A DNA stretch of 64,000 nt from Collinsella aerofaciens (GTDB lineage Bacteria > Actinomycetota > Coriobacteriia > Coriobacteriales > Coriobacteriaceae): NCBI GenBank assembly GCA_030826265.1, contig JAPJOH010000001.1, forward strand, positions 71,593-135,592, in the 5' to 3' direction. This document shows, piece after piece, positions 1-15,098 of the stretch. Positions within the stretch are counted from its first letter, which is position 1. Each line of letters begins with the position of its first letter. The notes beneath the pieces were generated by a model. The model did no database searches. It was given only the letters and a program-made list of their open reading frames with translations, and was not told the origin of the DNA. Made by a program: the position numbers and the translations under genes.

Positions 1-611
1 ATCGGCGCGGGCACGGCTGGCTCGGCGCAAACCATGCCGTCGGCGTCGACGTTGGCGGCATTGCCGCCGCCAAGTCGCTGTGCATGCTTGACGGAGCAGC
101 CCATGCGCACAGCGCCCACGAGCTTGTCCATCGCTTCCGAAAACGGTCGGCGCAAGAGGCCCATGCGCGGGGAGCGACGAAGCGCTGCGATGCCGCTGCC
201 GGCGCAGATGGCAACGCCGCCACACCACAATTGGTCATGGCGCTCACATGCCTTGTGCAGGCGAACGGCGGTCCCACGCGCCTGCTCAGTGCTCTCTTGT
301 GCGGCTCGAATCGCGGCATAGACGCGCGTTCCCGTACCGCCAAAGCGCTCAAGCGCCTGCTCGATGGCTGTCAACGTCTCATCGTCAGCCACATCTTCAA
401 TGGCCAGCACGATGCCATCGGCAACGCTGCCAGCGTCATTTGCCTTCAAGTCGACCGGGCGGGGGAGTGCGGTGCCGGAAAGCTGTGCATAGGCGGCGAT
501 GGCATCCTGCAGGTCCCAGAGCAAAAACTCAAGATCGGCGCTATTGGGAATGCTGACATACGCAATGGTTTGCAACGTTTTTGGTACATCGCCGCGTGCG
601 GTCGTCTCCAT
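1..611 (-). CDS. Unidentified protein, C-terminus cut by window edge
   Basis: An open frame of 203 codons runs from an ATG at 611 off the left edge. An AAAGGAGGAG ribosome binding site lies just upstream of the ATG. The product starts METTARGDVPKTLQ. A stretch near residues 130-165 (LWCGGVAICAGSGIAAL, then SPRMGLLRRPFSEAMDKL) vaguely recalls flavodoxin-like or FMN-reductase-like proteins, but I see no decisive FMN-binding motif and do not assign a function. It is transcribed divergently from the aminotransferase; 93 bp separate the two starts. That the frame is coding is supported by the strong ribosome binding site and the absence of stops; the family is a guess. Confidence 0.6.
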   Translation of the reverse strand, partial: METTARGDVPKTLQTIAYVSIPNSADLEFLLWDLQDAIAAYAQLSGTALPRPVDLKANDAGSVADGIVLAIEDVADDETLTAIEQALERFGGTGTRVYAAIRAAQESTEQARGTAVRLHKACERHDQLWCGGVAICAGSGIAALRRSPRMGLLRRPFSEAMDKLVGAVRMGCSVKHAQRLGGGNAANVDADGMVCAEPAVPAP

Positions 612-704
612 GCCTCCTCCTTTCCGGTTGGTTTCCGTTTAGGTTACACCGTCTGGCGGCGCCCCGCCGCGCTATCCTAGTGCAACCCTTACGAAAGGAA
701 CGCC

Positions 705-1841
705 ATGCGTCTGTCCATGAACACCTCGCTTGCCACACTCAAGCCTTCCGGTATCCGCCGGATCAACGCACTCGCCGCCCAGCACCCGGGGTGCATCGCG
801 CTCGCGCTCGGCGAGCCCGATTTTCCCACGCCCGACGTGATTAGCGCCGAGGTGACCGCTTCGTTGGACCGCGGCGACACGCACTATCCGCCCAACAACG
901 GCCGTCCCGCCCTGCGCGAGGCGCTGTCCAAATATATGGGTGACGCGGGCCTGGCGTTTTCCGCCGATGAGGTCATCCTGACCGACGGCGCGACCGAGGC
1001 CCTGTCGGCAACATCCATGGCTATGCTCAACCCCGGCGACGAGGTCATTATCCCCACGCCGGCCTTTGGCCTGTACGAGAGCATCGTCGTGGCCAACCAC
1101 GCCAAGGCGGTCTTTTTGGATACGGAGCCTACGCAATTCCAGATTGACGAGGAAGCGCTTCGCGCCTGTGTGACCCCGGCGACCAAGGCCATCGTTATCT
1201 GCTCGCCCAACAATCCTACGGGCTGCATCCTCGACGCGGCATCGCTCGATGCCGTGGCGCGCGTGGCAGACCAGGCGGGCATCTACGTAATCTGCGACGA
1301 CGTATACAACCGACTCGTCTATGTGGACGGCTACGAGCGCTTCGCTCAGCGACACCCGGAGCTGCGCGAGCAGACGGTCGTCATCGAGAGCTTCTCTAAG
1401 CCCTGGGCCATGACCGGCTGGCGCTTGGGTTGGCTCGCAGCGGCAACCCCCGTCATCGCCGAGATCGCAAAAGCCCACCAATACTTAGTATCGAGTGCCG
1501 TCTCCTTCGAAATGGACGCCGCAACGCGAGCCCTGACCGTCGACCCCACCCCCATGCTCGAAGTCTACCGAGCCCGCCGCAAACGCGTGCTGACCGCTCT
1601 CAACAACATGGGCCTCGACGTGGTAGAGCCTGCAGGAGCCTTCTACGCCTTCCCCAGCATCAAACAATACGGCCTAACGAGCGAAGACTTCTGCATCAAA
1701 GCCATCAAAGAGGCAAACGTAGCCCTAGTCCCGGGCGACTGTTTCGGCACCGAAGGCCACGTCCGCTTAAGCTACTGCGTCTCCGACAAAAATCTGGACG
1801 AAGGTCTCCACCGCCTGTCAACCTTCGTTTCAACCTTATAG
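705..1841 (+). CDS. PLP-dependent class I/II aminotransferase
   Basis: A 378-residue fold-type I aminotransferase that transfers amino groups between an amino acid and a 2-oxo acid, probably in the cytoplasm. Visible motifs are the N-terminal ALGEPDFPTPD, the PLP phosphate/ring region SPNNPTG, CDDVYNRLVY, and SFSKPWAMTGWRLGW with the Schiff-base lysine at about residue 232. HVRLSYCVS near the end carries the substrate-carboxylate arginine. Length and motifs fit aspartate/aromatic/methionine-type aminotransferases of subgroup I-gamma; the substrate cannot be fixed from sequence. The ATG at 705 follows GAAAGGAACGCC. From about position 1440 to the end the codons become rich in A and C (many CTA, GTA, CAA, CCA), unlike the first two thirds. 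A large nested palindrome follows the stop codon. Confidence 0.9.
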   Translation: MRLSMNTSLATLKPSGIRRINALAAQHPGCIALALGEPDFPTPDVISAEVTASLDRGDTHYPPNNGRPALREALSKYMGDAGLAFSADEVILTDGATEALSATSMAMLNPGDEVIIPTPAFGLYESIVVANHAKAVFLDTEPTQFQIDEEALRACVTPATKAIVICSPNNPTGCILDAASLDAVARVADQAGIYVICDDVYNRLVYVDGYERFAQRHPELREQTVVIESFSKPWAMTGWRLGWLAAATPVIAEIAKAHQYLVSSAVSFEMDAATRALTVDPTPMLEVYRARRKRVLTALNNMGLDVVEPAGAFYAFPSIKQYGLTSEDFCIKAIKEANVALVPGDCFGTEGHVRLSYCVSDKNLDEGLHRLSTFVSTL

Positions 1842-1890
1842 CCCAACGGGACGCAACACATCAGCCCACCGACCCAAGCATTATGAGTGG

Positions 1891-2115
1891 GGGCGTCAGC
1901 CAACGAAAACCCGGGCTGCCCAAAGTCAACGCAGGCACGCGCCGCCGAAGGCCGGGCGCAAGGTTTTCGTAGATTCCGCACGAGCCGGAAAGCACTTAAT
2001 GTGCTTTCCGAGCGAGCCCAGGACCTGACCGAGCGAAAACCTCGCGCCCGGCCTTCGGCGGCGCGGCCGGATGGTGGAATTGTGTGCAGCCCGGTTTTCC
2101 GTTGACCGACGCCGG
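1891..2115. repeat. Nested palindromic element A
   Basis: Three nested inverted repeats fill the gap between the aminotransferase and rplJ. The outer arms 1891-1920 and about 2084-2115 match imperfectly. The inner arms 1938-1969 and 2034-2065 are 32 bp with one mismatch. In the centre, a perfect 10-bp stem CGGAAAGCAC/GTGCTTTCCG encloses the loop TTAAT (1986-2010). The central 64 bp closely resemble the centre of element B at 32066-32132, while the arms are unrelated. The right outer arm overlaps the -35 box of the rplJ promoter. There is no T-tract of the standard terminator kind. The rest of the 505-bp gap is the rplJ promoter and leader. Confidence 0.85.
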
Positions 2116-2130
2116 GGTCCCCGCCATAAT
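2102..2130 (+). promoter_or_regulatory. Sigma-A-type promoter of rplJL
   Basis: TTGACC at 2102-2107 and CATAAT at 2125-2130 are separated by 17 bp. This places the start of transcription just ahead of the L10 leader. The -35 box lies in the right outer arm of palindromic element A. Confidence 0.7.
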
Positions 2131-2149
2131 ACTTTCGGTTCACGCACGA

Positions 2150-2230
2150 ATCCGCTGCCAGAGACAGCCGGTGCAAACGGGCATCGCCCGCGAGCTTAAT
2201 GGGATATCCCGCCAGCCGAGGTGGTCGAGT
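2150..2230 (+). ncRNA. Ribosomal protein L10 leader
   Basis: The RNA upstream of rplJ carries the hallmarks of the L10 leader family: GAGACAGCCGGTG on the 5' side and GCCAGCCGAGGTGG on the 3' side, with internal helices (CGGGC...GCCCG and GGGAT...ATCCC). In bacteria this leader binds L10 or the L10(L12)4 complex and represses rplJL. A terminator-like hairpin follows at 2245-2282, so control here may act by attenuation. Confidence 0.85.
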
Positions 2231-2244
2231 AGATATGTCTTCTC

Positions 2245-2282
2245 GCCCCCGTCGCTCATGCAGCGCGGGGGCTTTCTTTTTG
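2245..2282 (+). terminator. Attenuator-like hairpin in the rplJ leader
   Basis: GCCCCCG (2245-2251) pairs with CGGGGGC (2266-2272) and is followed directly by a T-rich run (TTTCTTTTT). It lies between the L10 leader and the rplJ start at 2347. This is the expected place for a regulatory intrinsic terminator. Confidence 0.75.
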
Positions 2283-2346
2283 GACATGCCCCCGTCACGT
2301 CCTTGTGGCGGACCGTGCCCGGAAAGAAATCGAGGAGGTGTAATTC

Positions 2347-2868
2347 ATGCCCCAGCAGTACAAAATCGACAAGGTTGCAGAGATCGAGTCCCGTATCGCC
2401 GAGAACGCCGGTCTGTTCGTCGTCAACTACAACGGTCTGACGGTTAAGCAGGCTCAGGAGCTGCGTCATCAGCTTCGCGAGTGCGGCGCCGAGATGAAGG
2501 TCTACAAGAACAACCTGGTCAAGATCGCTCTCAAGAACCAGGAGCAGCCCGAGCTCGACGAGATCCTCGCCGGCCCCGTCGCTTATGTGTTCTACGAGAC
2601 CGAGCCGGTCGAGGCCGCTAAGACCCTTAAGGACTTCTCCGCTAAGTCCAAGGGCGTCCTTGAGATCAAGGGCGGTATCTCCGACGGCAAGGCCGTTTCC
2701 GCTGATGATGTTAAGGCTATCGCCGAGCTGCCCACCAAGGACCAGCTTCTCGGCCAGATCGCCGGTCTCATCTCCGGTTTCGCTCGCGACATCGCTGTCT
2801 GCGTCAACGGCGTTTCCTCTGGTCTCGCTCGTTCGATCCAGCAGGTCTCCGAGCAGAAGGCAGCCTAG
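2347..2868 (+). CDS. rplJ: 50S ribosomal protein L10
   Basis: L10, 173 residues, forms the base of the ribosomal stalk by binding 23S rRNA and L7/L12 dimers. The N-terminus (MPQQYKIDKVAEIESRIAE), the segment LFVVNYNGLTVKQAQELR and the central GPVAYVFYETEPVEAAKTLK are characteristic. GAGGAGG lies 9 bp upstream of the ATG. The C-terminal helix (residues about 135-170) is the usual L7/L12 docking helix. It is the first gene of the rplJ-rplL operon, behind the L10 leader, through which L10 is expected to repress its own synthesis. Confidence 0.97.
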   Translation: MPQQYKIDKVAEIESRIAENAGLFVVNYNGLTVKQAQELRHQLRECGAEMKVYKNNLVKIALKNQEQPELDEILAGPVAYVFYETEPVEAAKTLKDFSAKSKGVLEIKGGISDGKAVSADDVKAIAELPTKDQLLGQIAGLISGFARDIAVCVNGVSSGLARSIQQVSEQKAA

Positions 2869-2970
2869 TCGCTGTTTTCACCCGCGGCGGCAACGCCGCA
2901 CCCCTGGCGCATTCGTGCCGTGTTTTAACTGATCTCCGTGCACAGACACGGAAACCGAAAGGACTTAGAA

Positions 2971-3348
2971 ATGGCTAAGCTTACCACCGATGAGATCATC
3001 GATGCTCTTAAGGAAATGACCCTTCTCGAGGCTTCCGAGCTCGTTAAGGCTATCGAGGACACCTTCGGCGTTTCCGCCGCTGCTCCTGCCGCTGTTGTCG
3101 CCGCTCCCGCTGCTGGCGCTGCTGAGGCCGAGGAGAAGACCGAGTTTGACGTCGTGCTCGAGGGCTTCGGCGACAACAAGATCCAGGTCATCAAGGCCGT
3201 CCGTGAGCTCACCAACCTTGGCCTGAAGGAGGCCAAGGAGGTCGTCGAGGGCGCTCCCAAGGCTGTTCTCGAGGGTGCCAAGAAGGAGGACGCCGAGGCT
3301 GCCAAGGAGAAGCTCGAGGCTGCTGGCGCTGCTGTCACCCTCAAGTAA
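2971..3348 (+). CDS. rplL: 50S ribosomal protein L7/L12
   Basis: L7/L12, 125 residues, is the multicopy stalk protein that recruits translational GTPases. The N-terminal dimerisation domain (MAKLTTDEIIDALKEMTLLE) is followed by an Ala/Pro-rich hinge (about residues 33-55). The C-terminal factor-binding domain includes EKTEFDVVLEGFGDNKIQVI and LGLKEAKEVVEGAPK. An in-frame ATG at 2938 exists upstream, but the ATG at 2971 is preceded by GAAAGGA and gives the normal N-terminus. It lies 102 bp after rplJ and ends at a strong terminator. Confidence 0.97.
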   Translation: MAKLTTDEIIDALKEMTLLEASELVKAIEDTFGVSAAAPAAVVAAPAAGAAEAEEKTEFDVVLEGFGDNKIQVIKAVRELTNLGLKEAKEVVEGAPKAVLEGAKKEDAEAAKEKLEAAGAAVTLK

Positions 3349-3375
3349 TCAGGCTTTCTCGCCAGATTTCTTTGC

Positions 3376-3410
3376 AGACGGGGTTCGCATTGCGAACCCC
3401 GTCTTTTTCG
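3376..3410 (+). terminator. Intrinsic terminator after rplL
   Basis: GACGGGGTTCG and CGAACCCCGTC form a perfect stem around CATTG, followed by TTTTTCGTTTT. It ends the rplJL transcript. Confidence 0.9.
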
Positions 3411-3661
3411 TTTTGATCCCTCTATTTTGTTGGCTCGGCATACAAATTGCTGCCGCTTGCGGTGCTTTGGCGTTGCTACCGTTGGGCGATAAAATTGCAC
3501 CATTCGAGCAATAATTTGCGTTGACCTGCTGAAGAATGGCGCTTGCCTACATTAACGTTAATTAACGGCGGTAAGATAAACCGGTATCGCAATTTGGTTT
3601 GCGGCCGCCGTGCCGCACGCACAGGGCGCATCCTGCGCCTGCGAAAGGATCCCTGAATACT

Positions 3662-4570
3662 ATGAGGGCAATCATCCCCGCCGCCGGTCTTGGCACGCGT
3701 TTTCTGCCTGGCACCAAGTGCACGCCTAAAGAGATGCTGCCGGTGCTCGACAAGCCGGTCATCCAGTACGTCGTTGAGGAGGCGCTCGACCCCGAGGAGG
3801 TCGACGACGCCATTATCGTCACCTCTCCCGGCAAGCCCGAGTTGCTGAGCTACTTCCAGCCCGATCGTTCGCTCGAGAACCTGCTGCGCGAGCGCGGCAA
3901 GGATGCTTATGCCGACGCCGTCGCCCATGCGGGCGGTATGCCGGTCGACTTCCGCTATCAGTACGAGCCCAAGGGCCTCGGTCACGCCATTCGCTCTGCC
4001 GCTGACGCTGTGGCGGGGGAGAACTTCCTGGTTCTTCTGGGCGACTACGTTGTGCCCAACCGCGACATCTGCGACAAGATGCTTGCCGTCTCCAAGGAGC
4101 ACGGTGGCGCTTCTGTTATCGCCGTTGCCGCGTGCGCTCCCGAGGAAGTCAGCCGCTATGGCGTTATCGCCGGCGATCGCGTGGGCGCTCTCGAGGGCTT
4201 CGAGAATGCCGCCGACGACGAGCCCGGTGCCGTTTGGCGCATCGGCGGCCTGGTCGAGAAGCCCGCTCCCGAGGCGGCTCCGTCCAACCTGTACATCGTC
4301 GGTCGCTACCTGCTGAGCCCGTTGGTCATGGACCTGCTGGCCGATCAGCAGGCCGGTAAGGGCGGCGAGATCCAGCTGACCGACGCCATGGCCCGCTCGC
4401 TCGACCGCGAGGCCATGTACGCCGTCGTCATCGACCCGCTGTCGGGCTACGATACCGGTACCCCGTCTGGCTGGATGGCCACCAACGCCCTCATGGCTGC
4501 AAGCGATCCTCGCTTTGCCGGCGCCTTCTGGGATGCCATCGACGAGCGCGGCGGTTTGATGCGTAAGTAA
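3662..4570 (+). CDS. galU: UTP-glucose-1-phosphate uridylyltransferase
   Basis: GalU, 302 residues, makes UDP-glucose from UTP and glucose-1-phosphate for cell-surface glycans and galactose use. The nucleotidyltransferase signature AIIPAAGLGTRFLPGTK lies at residues 3-19, followed by KEMLPVLDKPVIQYVVEEAL, YQYEPKGLGHAI and LLGDYVVP. Near the end, GYDTGTPSGWMATN gives the usual family ending. The start is placed at 3662 because GAAAGGATC lies 8 bp upstream and the conserved N-terminus begins there; a longer frame from 3599 would add 21 atypical residues. Terminators lie on both sides, so it is probably a single-gene transcript. Confidence 0.95.
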   Translation: MRAIIPAAGLGTRFLPGTKCTPKEMLPVLDKPVIQYVVEEALDPEEVDDAIIVTSPGKPELLSYFQPDRSLENLLRERGKDAYADAVAHAGGMPVDFRYQYEPKGLGHAIRSAADAVAGENFLVLLGDYVVPNRDICDKMLAVSKEHGGASVIAVAACAPEEVSRYGVIAGDRVGALEGFENAADDEPGAVWRIGGLVEKPAPEAAPSNLYIVGRYLLSPLVMDLLADQQAGKGGEIQLTDAMARSLDREAMYAVVIDPLSGYDTGTPSGWMATNALMAASDPRFAGAFWDAIDERGGLMRK

Positions 4571-4590
4571 GCCTTCGGGCATCGACATTT

Positions 4591-4626
4591 ACGGGTGCGG
4601 ACTTCGGTTCGCGCCCGTTTTTTTTA
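4591..4626 (+). terminator. Intrinsic terminator after galU
   Basis: ACGGGTGCG and CGCGCCCGT pair around GACTTCGGTT with one G-T pair, followed by eight T residues. Confidence 0.88.
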
Positions 4627-4668
4627 TAAGAGCTGCGATTGCTAACCCTCTGTTCACAGAAAATATAT

Positions 4669-4680
4669 GAACAGGTGTTC
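4669..4680. promoter_or_regulatory. SOS-box-like palindrome GAACAGGTGTTC
   Basis: GAACAGGTGTTC matches the Gram-positive LexA half-sites GAAC-N4-GTTC, as in the Bacillus and actinobacterial SOS boxes. It lies about 190 bp upstream of rpoB and overlaps a second inverted repeat TGTTCA/TGAACA (4651-4673). The eight fixed bases could arise about once by chance in a window of this size, so this is only a candidate. Confidence 0.35.
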
Positions 4681-4758
4681 GATGCACATCCATCTACCTG
4701 CATGTTTTCTGTCGAAAAACTTTGCTACTCCAAAAACTCAATCACGTCAAGGCTTTTC

Positions 4759-4786
4759 TTGCTCAACGGTCGGTACCTGATAAACT
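4759..4786 (+). promoter_or_regulatory. Candidate rpoBC promoter
   Basis: TTGCTC (4759-4764) and TAAACT (4781-4786), 16 bp apart, are the best sigma-A-like pair upstream of rpoB. They predict a leader of about 65 nt. Confidence 0.55.
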
Positions 4787-4859
4787 ATTAGGTTGCGATA
4801 ACTGGCGAAGCTATGCCTCGCCAATCCACCGAGCATTTCCGTGAAGGAGGAAAAACCTG

Positions 4860-8351
<3,492 letters not shown>

Positions 8352-8357
8352 TTGACT

Positions 8358-12836
<4,479 letters not shown>

Positions 12837-12880
12837 TTAGTTCCGCCGTTCTAACGAACGGCGGCGACCTCCGTCGCTGC

Positions 12881-12980
12881 GCGGCCCCCAGAGCTACAAT
12901 CTGTCATTCAAAAGGCAGGGCATGACCAAAAGGTCAATGCCCTGCCTTTTTCATGCCACCTTGTACGCTCTGGGGGCCGC
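12881..12980. terminator. rpoBC terminator nested in a longer inverted repeat (element C)
   Basis: GGCAGGGCATGACC and GGTCAATGCCCTGCC form a strong stem (12914-12948) flanked by A and T runs, a bidirectional intrinsic terminator. Around it, GCGGCCCCCAGAGC (12881-12894) pairs perfectly with 12967-12980, and TACAA with TTGTA extends the outer stem inward. A further small stem CCGCCGTTC/GAACGGCGG (12844-12864) follows the rpoC stop. The 310-bp gap after rpoC otherwise holds only the sigma-factor promoter. Confidence 0.85.
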
Positions 12981-13069
12981 TCGCTTGCGTATGCTCAACC
13001 TGTTGCGTTCCGTTGATCCCTTGCCAATAAGGGACAGAGTCATTTTGATAGGTTATTCCTGCTTGAATT

Positions 13070-13098
13070 TGAAACATTCCGTTCGGTCAAAGCGTATC
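13070..13098 (+). promoter_or_regulatory. Candidate ECF-sigma-dependent promoter
   Basis: TGAAAC (13070-13075) and CGTATC (13093-13098) are separated by 17 bp. This closely matches ECF-type promoters such as the SigW consensus (TGAAAC, 16-17 bp, CGTA). It lies about 50 bp upstream of the ECF sigma gene, suggesting autoregulation. Confidence 0.65.
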
Positions 13099-13146
13099 TA
13101 TGGTGAGGGCCTCATCGAGAACCATTAACGTCACCGGGAGGTGATT

Positions 13147-13665
13147 ATGGAAGAACAAGCATTTAGACAGGCGGTCGAGGATCACCGTGATGTCGTGTTT
13201 CGAATCGCATTGACGTACCTGCGCGATCGTGCCGACGCCGACGATGTTGCCCAGGATGTCTTTCTTAAGCTGCTTAAAAGCGATGGACATTTTGAAAGTT
13301 GGGAACATCTTCGTCGATGGCTTATCCGGGTCACGATCAATGAATGCAAATCGCTCTTTCGAAAGCCATGGAGGCGTGTGGAGGATATTGAGAACCTGGC
13401 CGATTCGCTTTCGGCGGCGCAGGATGAGACCAAGGCGGTCCTGTCAGACGTTATGCGACTTCCGGAGCGATTCCGCGTTCCCATCGTGCTCTATTACTAT
13501 CTGGGCTTTTCGACCTCAGAGATTGCCGAGTTGTTGCATGTACCAGCCGCGACCGTTCGAACGCGTTTGGCTCGCGGCAGGTCGAAGCTCAAGTTCATCC
13601 TAGAGGAGGGAGACCGTGAAATCCAATCAAATCAAGCAGGCCTTCGAGTCCATCCAAGCCGATAG
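13147..13665 (+). CDS. ECF-family RNA polymerase sigma factor
   Basis: A 172-residue extracytoplasmic-function sigma factor. Region 2 includes LTYLRDRADADDVAQDVFLKLLKS (-10 recognition and core binding) and LIRVTINECKSLFRKPW. Region 4 is LPERFRVPIVLYYYLGFSTSEIAELLHVPAATVRTRLARGRSKL, with the helix-turn-helix for -35 recognition. There is no extra domain. GGGAGG lies 5 bp before ATG 13147, so this start is preferred over the GTG at 13141. It overlaps the next gene by 50 bp, a translationally coupled sigma/anti-sigma arrangement. The promoter upstream has ECF-type boxes. The signal sensed is unknown. Confidence 0.92.
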   Translation: MEEQAFRQAVEDHRDVVFRIALTYLRDRADADDVAQDVFLKLLKSDGHFESWEHLRRWLIRVTINECKSLFRKPWRRVEDIENLADSLSAAQDETKAVLSDVMRLPERFRVPIVLYYYLGFSTSEIAELLHVPAATVRTRLARGRSKLKFILEEGDREIQSNQAGLRVHPSR

Positions 13666-14692
13666 CGATCTTGCCGATCGCGTTCTTAATGCAGCTGAAG
13701 GCGAGCCGCTTCGCAAAAGGGGTCATGCTAAGCCCCTCTATGTTGCGGTTATCGGGTGTCTTGTCGGAGTGTTGGCGACCGGAGGGGTCGCCTACGCCGT
13801 TATCAATTCCAGCTATTTTGCCTCAGCCTGGGGAAACCACGGCAACGGGGATTCCATTACCTGGACAAACGGCGGCTCATCGGGGACTAAATATACCTAC
13901 ACCAGAGAGTTTGGTGATGGCATCGCGCCCCAAAGCCTGGAGGGTGCAGTCCAGGAGGTTAATCTGTCCGTCGAGGGCAACGGCTATACGCTCGATATCC
14001 ATGAGATGGCAATCGACCAAAACGGCTGCGGTGCTGTGACGTTTACGCTATCCAATCCAAATGGTGTTAACTACTACAAGCCGGCAGCAGAGACTGGCGA
14101 ACTTGTTCTCTATGGTGAAGAAGAACAAGGCATCGGCACGCCCGGCATGAACTTCGGCGAGGAATGGGCTGACACACGCTGCACCATTGATAAGGACACA
14201 TCAAGCGATACTGTCATTAATGGCACGATGTACTTTGCTTCTATGGATCGCGAGCGAGGTTTTCAACATGCGGTCACCTGGAATATCTCGTGGACCGAGG
14301 GCGAAGGCGAGGATGCGAAGCCGTTCGAGGCATCGACGCCCGAGTTTAGCGTTGGAGCGTACGTCGATACAAAGGAACTCCGCTCCGATGACTCGCCTCT
14401 CGAGATCAGCCCGTTTTCTATCCAGACACACATCGATGATTTGGGCATTGACGCAGTCACGAAGAAGTTGACGGTTACCTACAAGGATGGATCGGAGCAG
14501 ATTATCGAAGATGACGACGCAGGGGCGTTCAACTTATATTTTTCTTATACGCGCAATAGCGGAGAGAACATCTGGGTGCCAACGAAGTTGATTGATGTCG
14601 ACCAAGTGGTCTCAGTAACGCTTGAGGGCACGAGGTGCACGTCAACAGGAGAGACCGAAACGGAAGAGTCCTTTACTATCGTCTATTCGTAA
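13616..14692 (+). CDS. Putative anti-sigma factor, single-pass membrane protein
   Basis: A 358-residue protein with a short cytoplasmic N-terminus (MKSNQIKQAFESIQADSDLADRVLNA, about 40 residues) and one transmembrane helix around residues 41-62 (PLYVAVIGCLVGVLATGGVAYAV). A large extracytoplasmic domain follows, rich in Asp, Thr and Gly. The short N-terminal helix before a membrane span resembles anti-sigma proteins of Firmicutes that carry a DUF4179-like ectodomain. The GTG start lies inside the sigma gene, preceded by GAGGGAGACC. That it holds the ECF factor inactive is inferred from gene overlap and topology; I see no ZAS zinc motif. Confidence 0.7.
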   Translation: MKSNQIKQAFESIQADSDLADRVLNAAEGEPLRKRGHAKPLYVAVIGCLVGVLATGGVAYAVINSSYFASAWGNHGNGDSITWTNGGSSGTKYTYTREFGDGIAPQSLEGAVQEVNLSVEGNGYTLDIHEMAIDQNGCGAVTFTLSNPNGVNYYKPAAETGELVLYGEEEQGIGTPGMNFGEEWADTRCTIDKDTSSDTVINGTMYFASMDRERGFQHAVTWNISWTEGEGEDAKPFEASTPEFSVGAYVDTKELRSDDSPLEISPFSIQTHIDDLGIDAVTKKLTVTYKDGSEQIIEDDDAGAFNLYFSYTRNSGENIWVPTKLIDVDQVVSVTLEGTRCTSTGETETEESFTIVYS

Positions 14693-14697
14693 GGTCT

Positions 14698-14734
14698 GAG
14701 GCCGCTTCCTACTAGGGGAAGCGGCCTCTTTTGC
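14698..14734 (+). terminator. Intrinsic terminator after the sigma/anti-sigma pair
   Basis: GAGGCCGCTTCC and GGAAGCGGCCTC form a perfect stem around TACTAGG-type loop bases, followed by TTTTG. Confidence 0.85.
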
Positions 14735-14795
14735 GTTAAATGGAAACGCCGCCGATTTCCATGCGACAGATGAGAGCAGATTACCGCTGGAGCGC

Positions 14796-14835
14796 GACGT
14801 TTCCCCAGATAAAACCGACCAAAATAAACCTGTCC
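14796..14835. repeat. Dispersed 40-bp repeat, copy 1
   Basis: GACGTTT, then CCAGATAAAACC and CCAAAATAAACCTGTCC, recurs at 40451-40490 with about four differences. It lies in the gap between the anti-sigma terminator and the rpsL promoter. I see no open frame in either copy. The rest of this 406-bp gap is GC-rich sequence without a recognisable gene, plus the rpsL promoter. Confidence 0.8.
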
Positions 14836-14976
14836 CTTTTTGGCAGGTAACGTTGCCCCGACGAGCGCATCGGATTCCCGGTCCGGGCGGCCGCCCCCGC
14901 GCACAGAAGGGGATTCCTTTTGTGTAGGCTTTGCGGAAATGTGCCAATTTTGGGATACGCCCGGCGGCGTGGTCTG

Positions 14977-15005
14977 TTGACGGCACAGCTAACGCCACGT
15001 ATCCT
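14977..15005 (+). promoter_or_regulatory. Sigma-A promoter of the rpsL operon
   Basis: TTGACG (14977-14982) and TATCCT (15000-15005) are 17 bp apart. This predicts a leader of about 85 nt before rpsL. Confidence 0.8.
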
Positions 15006-15098
15006 ATCGAACTGCGTGTTTCGTAGGGGGATGCTGACCCCTCGATTCAAGCCGTTGCACTTTACAAAAAGCTGGAATCATTCGAGAAGGAGTACGCT

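Noticed and set aside
1891..2115. Element A as a classic MITE
   Set aside because: The copies share the centre rather than the ends, and no target-site duplication is evident.
1887..2147. Short frames on both strands across palindromic element A
   Set aside because: Inverted repeats yield mirrored frames; neither strand has a ribosome binding site or recognisable product.
12922..13128. 68-codon frame spanning the rpoBC terminator and the ECF promoter
   Set aside because: It starts inside the terminator stem and overlaps promoter boxes; no supporting signal.
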